Of a stretch of DNA of 64,000 bases, positions 36,277-45,494 are shown piece by piece; position 1 is the stretch's first letter, and each line of letters begins with the position of its first letter. Source of the stretch: Tritrichomonas musculus (lineage: Eukaryota; Parabasalia; Tritrichomonadida; Tritrichomonadidae); NCBI GenBank assembly GCA_039105265.1, contig JAPFFF010000022.1:930001-994000 (forward strand), read 5' to 3'. The position numbers were made by a program, and so were the translations under genes. The notes beneath the pieces were generated by a model, which ran no database searches, had not been told where the DNA came from, and worked only from the letters and a program-made list of their open reading frames with translations.

Positions 36277-36393
36277 GCAATAAATCGGGATCTCTTCTGT
36301 TTCTTGTTCTAATATAGCCCGGATGTCTTCTATGAGGGGCATGAGCTCTTTTTGGATCTGAGTTAATTCATGAGCATGTTGTTGGATGGACAT
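36277..36393 (-). CDS. N-terminal fragment of an E gene at the B/E junction
   Basis: About 38 codons from an ATG at 36393 (MSIQQHAHELTQIQKELMP...), helical and acidic. The rest is lost at the junction. Function unknown. Confidence 0.4.
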
Positions 36394-36456
36394 TATATAA
36401 GTGTGATTTGATTATTCTTTCTAAAGTTTTCTTCTTAAATAAATGGCCGGCTACTT

Positions 36457-37035
36457 ATGATAATTCAGAAGTTAATTGGTCCCTTAAAATTTTCAGGTTT
36501 ATCTCCAAGGCAAATGATCAAGAAGAGAACAAACGCAACTGGTGTTAACGCAAATATAGCATTGGAGCCAACAGCAGCATCGTCATCGACTTCAAATATA
36601 AATAATAATATTATTATAAATAAACGAGAAGATGGGAAGGAGGAGATAGTGATAACAAGAGACGTGAATGCTCAAATAGAACCGGAAATCAATGAAACAG
36701 ACGCAAAAAGTGTGATTTTAGAAACATATGCTCAAATACTTTTAAATCAGGATAAAGCGCTTTTAAGCAATTTAATCTTTAAGCATTCTATTATTGTCCC
36801 TAAAGAGTGCTTAGAAGAAATCATAAAAGCAATTCTCAAAGTGAACGAAGTCGAAGTACATCTTGATGAAGATATTGGTTGTTGTGCCGGAAAAGCAAAC
36901 CCAATTCGAAGAATAGAAGCCATTAAAATACTCAAAGAGAACGGCGAAATCGTCACTGATTTCAAACAAGTTTATAATAAAGAATATAATGAATTATTAA
37001 ATAACTATCATTTATGTTTAAAGTTTTGCGTTTAG
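36457..37035 (+). CDS. Dicysteine conserved protein, element E
   Basis: 192 aa. A disordered N-terminus with alanine/serine/asparagine runs is followed by the conserved domain: YAQILLNQDKALLSNLIFKH, VNEVEVHLDEDIGCC, AIKILKENGEIVTDFKQVYN and a closing YNELLNNYHLCLKF. The order of elements, the Cys-Cys pair and the final helix match the proteins at 16236-16916 and 28134-28718 despite low overall identity. It is the main evidence that E is related to Mavericks. Confidence 0.65.
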   Translation: MIIQKLIGPLKFSGLSPRQMIKKRTNATGVNANIALEPTAASSSTSNINNNIIINKREDGKEEIVITRDVNAQIEPEINETDAKSVILETYAQILLNQDKALLSNLIFKHSIIVPKECLEEIIKAILKVNEVEVHLDEDIGCCAGKANPIRRIEAIKILKENGEIVTDFKQVYNKEYNELLNNYHLCLKFCV

Positions 37036-37224
37036 TTAGTTAAAAACCCAGTAAATAGCTCCTCCACCAGCTATATTAAATATTTGGCAATTGCAAACTA
37101 GAAGAATACAATTCTGAGAAAAAATAATTCCTCCAGGTTCGTAAGATTTAATATTCGAGAATTTGCAATGTTTCAATATAATGGCTTCAGATTGATTTTT
37201 TTTACAATTCTTGGGACAGGGCAA
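37036..37224 (-). CDS. Cysteine-rich fragment with GGGAI motif, element E
   Basis: 62 aa, overlapping the end of the next frame upstream (37173-37679). CPKNCKKNQSEAIILKHC is followed by a beta-helix-like segment ending FNIAGGGAIYWVFN. GGAI and F-x-x-N words are typical of Chlamydia Pmp-like surface proteins, of which Trichomonas has many. Possibly a fragment of a host surface gene; uncertain. Confidence 0.35.
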   Translation of the reverse strand: MPCPKNCKKNQSEAIILKHCKFSNIKSYEPGGIIFSQNCILLVCNCQIFNIAGGGAIYWVFN

Positions 37225-37679
37225 AAAGGGTCAGGTGATATGGTTGGAGTTAATGAGGGAGTTTGTTTTGGAGGATCATACAGATAAAAAAGTCCATGAA
37301 GAGCAGAAGCACGTCTGCTTTGGATCATGAGAGTATCAGTAGTGATCGGCATTGATTGTGAATCAAAGAAAACTTGCCATTTCTGACGAACATATGATTT
37401 ACAATTAATGTTTAATTGACTTAATTGTCCAAAATAAATGTCAATTGTATCAAAATTAGAGTCTTTCATTCCAATTATCCAAAATCGAGAACATGTAATT
37501 TGTTGTTCAAGAATTCCTCCTTGATAAAGAACGAAGAGATGATCCTTCAAGTCAGAAGTATCCATCGCCCAGTCTCCATAAACTTGAGTAAAATTCCAAG
37601 CAGGTATCCAATTAGCCTCTTCCGGGATTCCATCAGGTCTTTCAAATGATTCAATGAGTATCAATAAGATAATGAACAT
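37173..37679 (-). CDS. Possible secreted protein, 168 aa, element E
   Basis: The N-terminus MFIILLILIESFERP looks like a short signal peptide. The body is rich in aromatic residues (NWIPAWNFTQVYGDWAMDTS, CSRFWIIGMKDSNFDTIDIY) and contains two Cys. A Thr/Pro linker (TPSLTPTISPDP) comes near the end. This layout (signal, globular domain, TP-rich linker) fits a host-type secreted or surface protein rather than a core element gene. It may be a captured host gene. No family is recognised. Confidence 0.45.
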   Translation of the reverse strand: MFIILLILIESFERPDGIPEEANWIPAWNFTQVYGDWAMDTSDLKDHLFVLYQGGILEQQITCSRFWIIGMKDSNFDTIDIYFGQLSQLNINCKSYVRQKWQVFFDSQSMPITTDTLMIQSRRASALHGLFYLYDPPKQTPSLTPTISPDPFCPVPRIVKKINLKPLY

Positions 37680-37750
37680 TGAAAAAAATGAAAACGGTTA
37701 TGTCAGATCACATAACATTCTCAAAAAAAAAGATTAATTTAATAAAAGTT

Positions 37751-39514
37751 TTATTTATTTATTTGAAAGAACTGATATGCGTCTTCACGCAATTGATAAA
37801 TTGCTGCCTTTGAGCCATCTTTGGTTTCTCGGCAGTATTTGAGAACGCTGTTTCGAAAGGCTTGCATTGTTCCCACAGCATATCCATTTTCGGTGCACCA
37901 AGCTTTAAAGGATTCAAAGGCCTGCTTCTTTTGTATTCCATGGATAAATTGTGAAACATTCAGCTGAATGAATGCTGAGTATGGATTCTTCGAAAAGTTA
38001 ATAATGTCTGTTTTCTCTCTTGTCAAAGGAATGATTGTCGGATCCCATTGGGAAAGATCAATTCTTCTGAACCAAGATAACAGGATCGAAAAAAAATCAG
38101 GAGTGAAGGACCCATAAAGATTATTAAAATAGTCTTTATCTCCTCGTTTTTCTGCTGAAACTTCCATAACTATGTATCGTCTATCATCTTCTGCTATTTT
38201 GATTGGTGCAAAATTGTTCGAAAGGAAGATAAAGTTGGCAACATTTTGCTGAGTAAAGACGTCCTGATACTTCTTGTGAATGTCAATTGACTCTTCCGTG
38301 ATCAATGTCTTTAAGGTGTCGTCATCATATTTCTTGTTGCCGATAAAACTCTTTACTTCATTACACACAAGCAACATTTTATACATCAAACTTCCATTAA
38401 ATTTGCCTGTGAGATAATCAAGTTTGGCATCAGGATTGGCATAACCACCAAAAAGTTTACAAATAGTGTCAGTAAACGTGTTTTTCCCAGTACCCTGCAT
38501 ACCTGTTATGACGAGTGCTGTTTTGGTCTTTTTTCCAATATTTTGGATAATATACGATATCCAGGATATGACATAATTGAAAACATCTTTTCTTTTTTTG
38601 CATATGATGGCAAAAATATGAGAAAGGAATGGCTGAATAACTTCTTGTCTTATATTTTGTCCAAAGCATAAAGGATAATCAAATCCCTGGAAGAATTGAA
38701 ACACATCCAATCGTCCGGTGTAGAATGCCATCTGCTCTATTGTCAAAAAGTTTGTATTTGTTCCTTCCTGCAAAACTTTATATGCTGTAATTGCTTTTGT
38801 CGTTTTGCCCAAAGTTATTGACTTTAGTTTTTGATTGAACTGTGCCATAGTAGTGAATGTCAGTTGTGCGTGATTGTACTTTGGGTCTCTCACTTTGAGG
38901 AGAAAAATTGATGGCACAACATCAATATGTTTAGCAACTCTGACAAGATCAGTCATGAATTCCCCGACTCTGATGCCAAACCCTGTGCTTTTCCTATAGT
39001 CTTTGTGTCTGATGCTAGTTAATGAAAAATGGGTATATGTTTCAATTTGAGCTGAGTCATTAATGGTGTTATTAAAGTACGTCTCAAGCATGTAATTCCT
39101 CTGTCTTTGAGGTAAACAGTTTAAGAAATCGAATAACCATCTGTTCCCTTTGAGAGTTTGATTATTTAGCCAATTTTCTTCGACAAATTCTTCACTATTT
39201 CCCTCTTTGAGACACCACCATCTTTTCATGATTTGCTTTTTGAAATCGGTCTTATATGGTGCAATAGATATTGAATTGAATACCTGACCAAAATTCTCTT
39301 CGTTTGGTTCCAACAATGAATAAAGGGCCAATAAATCATCACCGTCAAGTTTAATTGGGTTATTGTTGACACAAAGATCATTATCATTAAAATCTGGGTG
39401 GTAATGTGGCAGGACATTTTGAATTATTATTTGGTCTTCATCGTTACTATCATCCAAATAAGGATCTTCTTCAGTCATTTGTTCTTCTTCAGTCATTTGT
39501 TCTTCTTCAGTCAT
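37751..39514 (-). CDS. Superfamily 3 helicase (D5-like), element E
   Basis: 587 aa. The N-terminus repeats MTEEEQ three times. A long N-terminal region of unknown fold is followed by the SF3 core: Walker A GMQGTGKNTF (about 334), Walker-B-like MLLVCNEVKSF (about 380), motif C ending in FIFLSNNFAP (about 423) and a DDRRYIVME arginine-finger segment (about 440). The C-terminal domain (about 505-587) looks helical. SF3 helicases unwind origins in small DNA viruses, virophages and NCLDVs and are not part of the classic Polinton set. Divergent from the bZIP-like gene, 49 bases apart. Confidence 0.85.
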   Translation of the reverse strand: MTEEEQMTEEEQMTEEDPYLDDSNDEDQIIIQNVLPHYHPDFNDNDLCVNNNPIKLDGDDLLALYSLLEPNEENFGQVFNSISIAPYKTDFKKQIMKRWWCLKEGNSEEFVEENWLNNQTLKGNRWLFDFLNCLPQRQRNYMLETYFNNTINDSAQIETYTHFSLTSIRHKDYRKSTGFGIRVGEFMTDLVRVAKHIDVVPSIFLLKVRDPKYNHAQLTFTTMAQFNQKLKSITLGKTTKAITAYKVLQEGTNTNFLTIEQMAFYTGRLDVFQFFQGFDYPLCFGQNIRQEVIQPFLSHIFAIICKKRKDVFNYVISWISYIIQNIGKKTKTALVITGMQGTGKNTFTDTICKLFGGYANPDAKLDYLTGKFNGSLMYKMLLVCNEVKSFIGNKKYDDDTLKTLITEESIDIHKKYQDVFTQQNVANFIFLSNNFAPIKIAEDDRRYIVMEVSAEKRGDKDYFNNLYGSFTPDFFSILLSWFRRIDLSQWDPTIIPLTREKTDIINFSKNPYSAFIQLNVSQFIHGIQKKQAFESFKAWCTENGYAVGTMQAFRNSVLKYCRETKDGSKAAIYQLREDAYQFFQINK

Positions 39515-39563
39515 TTCAGAAAAGTGAAGAGCTTTTTTGTTTTCTTTTTTTTCTCAAAAATAA

Positions 39564-39794
39564 ATGTCCGGACGATTAGATCTTTCAGAATTTAATGAAA
39601 CAAATGTTATCAAAAAGCTCACCAGATCAGAAAGTATACAAAATTTGAAAAGAGGACGAAAACTAAAATACGCTACTGAAGAAGAAAGACATGAAGCTAG
39701 AAAACAACAACAAAAAGCATATAGAGAAAGGAAAAAAAGAGAATTAGAAGAATTAAGAGAAAAAGTAAATATGATAACGAATCAGCCCAATTGA
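39564..39794 (+). CDS. bZIP-like small DNA-binding protein, element E
   Basis: 76 aa. The segment YATEEERHEARKQQQKAYRE followed by RKKRELEELREKV resembles the basic region and first heptads of fungal Yap-type bZIP factors (AAQRAFRERKERxxKELE). The leucine zipper is short. It sits between the helicase gene and an array containing nine TGATTCA words, close to the AP-1/Yap site TGA(C/G)TCA. A role in binding the array is inferred. Confidence 0.6.
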   Translation: MSGRLDLSEFNETNVIKKLTRSESIQNLKRGRKLKYATEEERHEARKQQQKAYRERKKRELEELREKVNMITNQPN

Positions 39795-39848
39795 ATGCCT
39801 AATTGGCTTGTATTTTATTTTTGTTTTTCCTATAAAGTATTCAATAAT

Positions 39849-40161
39849 TATTCAATGATTCATGCGTCCAATAAAATTCAATGATTCATGCGGCCAATAA
39901 AAAAACATTCAATAATTCATGCGGCCATGACCTTATGAAGTATTCAATTTTCTTGCGGACAAAAAAAATTCAATGATTCATGCGGACAAAAAAAATTCAA
40001 TGATTCAAAAATTCAATGATTCATACGGACAAAAAAATTCAATGATTCATGCGTCCAATAAAATTCAATGATTCATGCGGACAAAAAAATTCAATGATTC
40101 ATGCGGACAAAAAAATTCAATATTTCATGCGGACAAAAAAAAATTCAATGATTCATGCAGT
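39849..40161. repeat. Iteron-like array, about 12 units of 19-27 bp
   Basis: Units of ATTCAATGATTCATGCGGAC plus an A-rich spacer (variants GCGTCC and GCGGCC) begin near 39850, 39876, 39907, 39942, 39968, 39994, 40011, 40037, 40062, 40089, 40114 and 40143. Nine keep TGATTCA exactly, in the symmetric context ATGATTCAT. It lies between the bZIP-like gene and the 150-aa gene. Possible replication origin or regulatory array. Confidence 0.85.
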
Positions 40162-40166
40162 AATGT

Positions 40167-40586
40167 TTAGTAAAAAATTTTTGTGTATATTGTTAATCTT
40201 TTATTTTTTATTCTAATACGCTTATTAGAAAACATTGTTCTTATTTCAAGTATATGTGCAAGTCCTTTTTTGGTATAATTTGTGCCAAAATAACTATTAT
40301 ATAAATCTCTGAGTTCATTTGCATAATAATTATCTTTTCTGAGAGATTTATAAAATGTCAAGAATTTGGGATTTATATGGAGGCTATCTGATATTTTGGC
40401 TTTTGGACTTAATTCGAAACTAGGAATTTTATCTTCTTGAGAAGATATATGTAATGACCGTGAGATATCTTTCCCCAATTTTTCTATTTGATTATCAAGA
40501 TGCCAGAGCTCTTTGTCTTCTTCTGTTAACTCATAATGAACTAAAGAATCAAGAAAATCAGTTTCGTCTTCAAAGTATTCAGACAT
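40167..40586 (-). CDS. Hypothetical 139-aa protein, element E
   Basis: The frame opens at 40619, but the ATG at 40586 (MSEYFEDETDF) is the more likely start. Acidic N-terminus, then a basic helical C-terminus (NELRDLYNSYFGTNYTKKGL, MFSNKRIRIKNKR) that looks like a helix-turn-helix or winged-helix domain. No family is assigned. Confidence 0.5.
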   Translation of the reverse strand: MSEYFEDETDFLDSLVHYELTEEDKELWHLDNQIEKLGKDISRSLHISSQEDKIPSFELSPKAKISDSLHINPKFLTFYKSLRKDNYYANELRDLYNSYFGTNYTKKGLAHILEIRTMFSNKRIRIKNKRLTIYTKIFY

Positions 40587-40619
40587 AAAAAGTGTGAACT
40601 TTTTCAAAAGAATTTTCAA

Positions 40620-40978
40620 AATCTATAGGAAAAACATTTTTTAGAATAAAAATAACTATTTTATAAATATGTATATTTAATGTAGATATTAAATAATAGA
40701 TTAGATTTAAAAAATAAAATACTTTGAAATAAAATTTACATTCTCTCAATTTATTGAAATATTTTTAATAATTTGTTTTTTAATAATAATCATAAAAATA
40801 ATATATATACTTAATATAGATAATTAATAATTAATCGTTAGATTAAAATAAAATGTTTAAAAATCGCAAAAATTAAAAATGATCGGACATTCAATTTTGT
40901 GAGAAACGATAATTGAGAGAATAAATTTTTTCCTTCTGAATTATTCTTAAAAACCGCCATTGCTGACCATTTTTTTTA
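40620..40978. other. AT-rich noncoding gap in element E
   Basis: About 360 bases of A/T-rich, low-complexity sequence between divergent genes, with TATATA-like words around 40800-40815. Probably promoters for both sides. No clear repeat or RNA gene is seen. Confidence 0.5.
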
Positions 40979-42043
40979 ATGTTCTTCAACAACAACAACA
41001 ACAACAATCTAAACTCAAAACAAAGACGAATCATCAAACGTCCAATCCAAAGAATGCCAATGCTTAATGACATGCAAATGACAAATCAGAATCAATTACT
41101 GCAACTCTTGCTGAACAAGCAAGACTCGAATCAATTACTGCAACTCTTGCTGAACAAGCAAGACTCGAATCAGCAGCCAGACGCAAATCAATTGTTGCAA
41201 CTCTTGCTGAACAAGCAAGACCAGAATCTGTCGCAAATCTTGCTGAATAAGCAAGACCAGAATCTGTCGCAAAACTTGCTGAACAAGCAAGACTCGAATC
41301 AATTACTGCAAAACTTGCTGAACAAGCAACAAGAGGAGGAAGAAGAACCTCATTTGCAAATAGAACCTGGCCATGTCATAAATTTTTTGCCAGCTGAACC
41401 AGAGGAAGAGACAAAAAGCTGGGAAAGATTAATGGACATAATTCTCCAATCCGATCAGCAGCCAAATCCACTCACAAAGTTGGATTGGAGAATTCGTCAA
41501 ATAATGACCAAATATGTGGACAAAAAGCTGGAAAAGCAAAAAGCAGATTATGAGACCAAGCTCAAGAACCTGGAGGAACAAATTACAAAACTAAAGATAC
41601 CACCACCACCTCCACCTCCACCAGCACCAGCACCGGAAATAGATTATGCATCTGTTTCAAAAAGAGTATGCAAAGAACAGGCTTTCTTAGATGAATTAGT
41701 GAGAGTGGTAAACAATGCCTGGGATAATAGAGAAAAGGTTGATCCAGCTGGAATTGCTAAAACTCTAGAAAAAAAGATCAGTAGATCAGAAGAAGCAAGA
41801 CGTTTAATATTCGTCCATGAAGATTTCAAAAATAAATACAGCAAAGATTATAATACATCCAAGCTCCAACAAGATCTTTATAATGACTTTACTTCCTCAA
41901 TAAAAAAGCTCGTTAATGATCCTCGAGATTACCAATATTTACTATCACTTCAGGATAATGCTCCAGATGTGAATCTTAAAAACTTACCCACAATTACAGC
42001 ATGGTGGGTTGAACATTATTTAAAGACACTTTTAATAGCATAA
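40979..42043 (+). CDS. Repeat-rich protein with C-terminal globular domain, element E
   Basis: 354 aa. An Asn run and basic stretch are followed by about six LLQLLLNKQDSNQ-type repeats (residues 35-115; 39-bp DNA repeats at about 41090-41330), a coiled coil (about 185-205) and an eight-proline tract (about 207-214). A helical C-terminal domain begins DYASVSKRVCKEQAFLDELV. The order resembles phage or virus structural and scaffold proteins. No family is recognised. It precedes PolB by 100 bases on the same strand. Confidence 0.6.
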   Translation: MFFNNNNNNNLNSKQRRIIKRPIQRMPMLNDMQMTNQNQLLQLLLNKQDSNQLLQLLLNKQDSNQQPDANQLLQLLLNKQDQNLSQILLNKQDQNLSQNLLNKQDSNQLLQNLLNKQQEEEEEPHLQIEPGHVINFLPAEPEEETKSWERLMDIILQSDQQPNPLTKLDWRIRQIMTKYVDKKLEKQKADYETKLKNLEEQITKLKIPPPPPPPPAPAPEIDYASVSKRVCKEQAFLDELVRVVNNAWDNREKVDPAGIAKTLEKKISRSEEARRLIFVHEDFKNKYSKDYNTSKLQQDLYNDFTSSIKKLVNDPRDYQYLLSLQDNAPDVNLKNLPTITAWWVEHYLKTLLIA

Positions 42044-42143
42044 GGTCATTAATAAACAATTCTTCTCTTATTTTTCTTTTATTTTTTCTTTTTATATTTC
42101 TACGGTTTTTAGGTTAATAAAGGTCAATTTAATCACACTTAAA

Positions 42144-45100
42144 ATGGACTTCAACAAACTTTCAAGAGAAGAATTGATAAAACTTGTTCAAACACAGCAA
42201 AATCAAATACAGAGATTACAGAGAAGTGGCTTGTCTGGAAAAAAGATGAAAACCAAAATATCAAATGTAGATAATGACATAATGAACTTGTCTATAGATT
42301 TTTATGAAGACTCAAAGACACAAGCAAGACAAGCATACGAAAAAAGAGTACAAGAAGTGGATGATCAAGAGTTATTTCAAAGAGAACTCAAAAGACTCAT
42401 GTTTATGGCTGCAAAAGAGTTCTCCTTTGACGTCGATATTGGAGACAGTGAGTGCAAGAGACTCGCATTTACAGAGATGCTTCGACACTGCTATAAGATT
42501 CGAAATAAATCAAAAGTTGTCGTCAAAGCATACACACTTGATGGACACGCAAAATGGTTCACTCTCAGCGACAAACATGACATAGAGAGCACAATAGGTC
42601 ACATATCAGGCGAATTAGACTTGTCAGAAGAGAAATCAGATACAAACCCAAAAGTAAACTTTGAATTCATTCCAGTGAAATATGATGTACTTTTTCTGAG
42701 AAAACAACTAGACGATAAAGGAATTAAGTTCGATGTTATTAAAGAAGATGAAGATGACCATGCTTTATATCATGAAGAAGTCGAAATCGATCCAGATTAT
42801 AGATCAACACCAGAAGGCTCATTCTTTCCTTTTATTAATTTATCTAATTTAGATCTCAGTGAATTCCAAATATTCTCAAAGATAGATAAGAAAAATTATA
42901 AAGACAATTGTTTTGTCTATGCCTTGATTCAGTCAGGAGTCTTCTCAAGTGAAGAAATAAATCACTTGCGATATTATGTTCAAACAAAATCGATGCCAAA
43001 TAACAAAATCAAAGAGATATCAGAAAAATTCAAATGCAGTTTTGTCGTGAAAAGAATCGACGAAAGGTTTGATATTAAGCATCAAATGCAGATCAAAATA
43101 GACACCAGAAAGAAAGGTTATGATCGAACAGTAGAGTTGCTTCTTTATAAAGATCACTACATGATATATAGGCCAATCAAATGCACCATCTATTATCTTG
43201 AACATGCAAAAGAAATAGACGAAAAGTTCAAAGATGATAAAAACCGCTTCATGATCAAAGGCTTCAAAGGCGAAAAGATTTTTTATTCAGAAAATGGCAC
43301 TCTTCCAATGATGATATTCAGAAAAATGTTTGAGCTCAATATGTTCAGAGAAATAAGAAGCTGCGAATTGTCCATATTGAATACAACCGAATACGATGGA
43401 TTGAATGATTACATTGGTCTTGATTATAATGAAGAATTATGCACAAAAATAATAGACTCGAAGAAAGATAAGAAGAAAGAGAAAGATTGGTCTAGAGTAT
43501 ATTATTCAGATTTTGAAACAGACACTACTGTATCTCCTCATCGTCCTTATTTGAATTGCACAGTGTATCGTGAAGGCCAAAATATTCACAAAATAAGCTT
43601 TGAAGGTGAAAACATTGATCGTCAGCTTCTCAATTATCTATACAATAATTCACTAACTTATTTTCACAATTTAAAGTACGATGGTTGCTTTTTCATCAAT
43701 ACTCCTGGATGGAAAACACAAATAACTGAAAGAACAGGCACAGTTTTGCAAGTCATTATGCTCAAGTATGCTTCAAATGGTAAATTAGTGAAAAAGCTTA
43801 CGTTTCGCAATTCCTATTCAATTATTCCATCGGCTCTCAGGAATTTTGCATCTATGTTTAATTTAGATGTGCATAAAGAGGTTATGGCATACAAAATATA
43901 CACTGAAGAAAACATTCAAAAAGCTGTTCTGCCAATCAATGAATTCTATGAGCAGTATAGAAAAGAGAACGATGGCAAAGATGAAAGCAAACAAATCCTA
44001 GAAAATGCCAAAATAAGTGAAGCATACAATGAAAAAAATGATTCAATTAATATTATGAAATATGCCAAGTTCTATTGTTTTAAGGATTGTATCGTTCTTA
44101 TGAAAGGGCTTGAAAAATTTGATAAAGATTTGAAAGAAGTATTCAAACAAACAGGTACAGAAATGTTAGGCGTTAATAACTTTATTTCAATCTCATCTAT
44201 CGGTTATCATTTCGCCAATAAATATGGATGTTTTGACGGTTGTTATCAATTAAGTGGCAAACCGCAAAACTTTATTCAAAGATGTGTAAGCGGAGGAAGA
44301 ACAATGACAGCATCAAATCAAAAGCAATATATAGAAGGAAGAATACAAGATTTTGATGCAGTTAGCCTTTATCCTTCAGCTATGTATGTAATGGATGGTG
44401 TTGCTAAAGGAAAACCGAAAATTTTGCCTCAAAATATAGACCATGATCAATTGATGAAATTTGACACTTTTTTTATTGAAATCAATATTAATGAAATCAA
44501 GTGCAAATCCGATAAGCCATATAAATTCGGGCAAGTCTTTAGACGAAATGATAAGGGCTCAAAAATATTTGACAATGACCCTGTTAGCAATTTTTATATT
44601 GACAAGATTGCACTAATGGATTTAATAGAGTTCTATGATATCAAGTACGAAATCATTCGTGGTTACTATTTTGATGAAGGATTTAATAAGAAGATTAATG
44701 AGTTCATTCTTGGATTATTTAATTTAAGACTCAAATATAAGAAAGAGAAGAATCCACTGCAGTCAACGATCAAATTGCTATTGAATTCAATCTATGGCAA
44801 ATCAATATTGAAAGCGATGAAAACCGAAACAAAAAGTGTACCCAGAGATGAGCTAATGAAATACATTTGGCGCAATTATAACTTTATCACAGAAATCTAT
44901 GATGAACCGACAATTGATAGATGCTATGTGAAAAAGTTGAAGCCGATCAATGATCATTTCAATCTCCCACAATTTGGTGCTAGCGTTCTTTCATGGTCAA
45001 AACATTTGATGAATCGTGTTATGGCTAGTGCAGAACAAAAAGGGATTGAAATATTCTATCAAGATACCGATAGCATGCACCTATATGAAGATGATGTGAA

Positions 45101-45494
45101 AAAAGTGGCAGAGATCTTTAAGGAGAAGTATAATGCTGAATTAATAGGTGAAAACATGTGTCAATTTCATAATGATTTTGACGGTTTTGAGGGTGCAGTA
45201 GGCCAAATACATTCACGAAAACTGATCGCATTAGGCAAGAAAAGTTATTTAGATATCTTAGTCGATGAAGAAGGAAAAGAAGGATATCATATAAGACTCA
45301 AGGGCATTCCTCATCAAGTGATCATTAATAAATGTAAACGAATGAGCATCACAATTGAAGAACTCTATGAAAAATTGTATGCTGGGGCTAAAATGGAGTT
45401 CAATTTATTAGATGGCACAAATGCATTCAGAAAAACTCAAACTTTTCAGCAGACTAATCTCAAAAAGTTTAGCAGGACCCTTAAATTCATTTAG
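42144..45494 (+). CDS. polB: Protein-primed-type family B DNA polymerase, element E
   Basis: 1116 aa. N-terminal coiled coil and unknown region, then an OTU-like segment (DNCFVYALIQSG about 254; KDHYMIY about 336). Exonuclease motifs are DFETD (about 455), FHNLKYDG (about 507) and KDCIVLM (about 647). Polymerase motif A is DFDAVSLYPS (about 736), B LLNSIYGKS (about 877), C YQDTDSMHL (about 971), and a KxY-like GKKSYLDIL comes near 1030. The large gap between motifs A and B fits the insertions of protein-primed polymerases. It is clearly distinct from the A and D polymerases and has no PriPol tail. An intact-looking replicase. Confidence 0.88.
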   Translation: MDFNKLSREELIKLVQTQQNQIQRLQRSGLSGKKMKTKISNVDNDIMNLSIDFYEDSKTQARQAYEKRVQEVDDQELFQRELKRLMFMAAKEFSFDVDIGDSECKRLAFTEMLRHCYKIRNKSKVVVKAYTLDGHAKWFTLSDKHDIESTIGHISGELDLSEEKSDTNPKVNFEFIPVKYDVLFLRKQLDDKGIKFDVIKEDEDDHALYHEEVEIDPDYRSTPEGSFFPFINLSNLDLSEFQIFSKIDKKNYKDNCFVYALIQSGVFSSEEINHLRYYVQTKSMPNNKIKEISEKFKCSFVVKRIDERFDIKHQMQIKIDTRKKGYDRTVELLLYKDHYMIYRPIKCTIYYLEHAKEIDEKFKDDKNRFMIKGFKGEKIFYSENGTLPMMIFRKMFELNMFREIRSCELSILNTTEYDGLNDYIGLDYNEELCTKIIDSKKDKKKEKDWSRVYYSDFETDTTVSPHRPYLNCTVYREGQNIHKISFEGENIDRQLLNYLYNNSLTYFHNLKYDGCFFINTPGWKTQITERTGTVLQVIMLKYASNGKLVKKLTFRNSYSIIPSALRNFASMFNLDVHKEVMAYKIYTEENIQKAVLPINEFYEQYRKENDGKDESKQILENAKISEAYNEKNDSINIMKYAKFYCFKDCIVLMKGLEKFDKDLKEVFKQTGTEMLGVNNFISISSIGYHFANKYGCFDGCYQLSGKPQNFIQRCVSGGRTMTASNQKQYIEGRIQDFDAVSLYPSAMYVMDGVAKGKPKILPQNIDHDQLMKFDTFFIEININEIKCKSDKPYKFGQVFRRNDKGSKIFDNDPVSNFYIDKIALMDLIEFYDIKYEIIRGYYFDEGFNKKINEFILGLFNLRLKYKKEKNPLQSTIKLLLNSIYGKSILKAMKTETKSVPRDELMKYIWRNYNFITEIYDEPTIDRCYVKKLKPINDHFNLPQFGASVLSWSKHLMNRVMASAEQKGIEIFYQDTDSMHLYEDDVKKVAEIFKEKYNAELIGENMCQFHNDFDGFEGAVGQIHSRKLIALGKKSYLDILVDEEGKEGYHIRLKGIPHQVIINKCKRMSITIEELYEKLYAGAKMEFNLLDGTNAFRKTQTFQQTNLKKFSRTLKFI

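Noticed and set aside
39849-40161. CRISPR array
   Set aside because: Units have no unique spacers of constant length, only A-rich linkers; eukaryotic context; no Cas genes.
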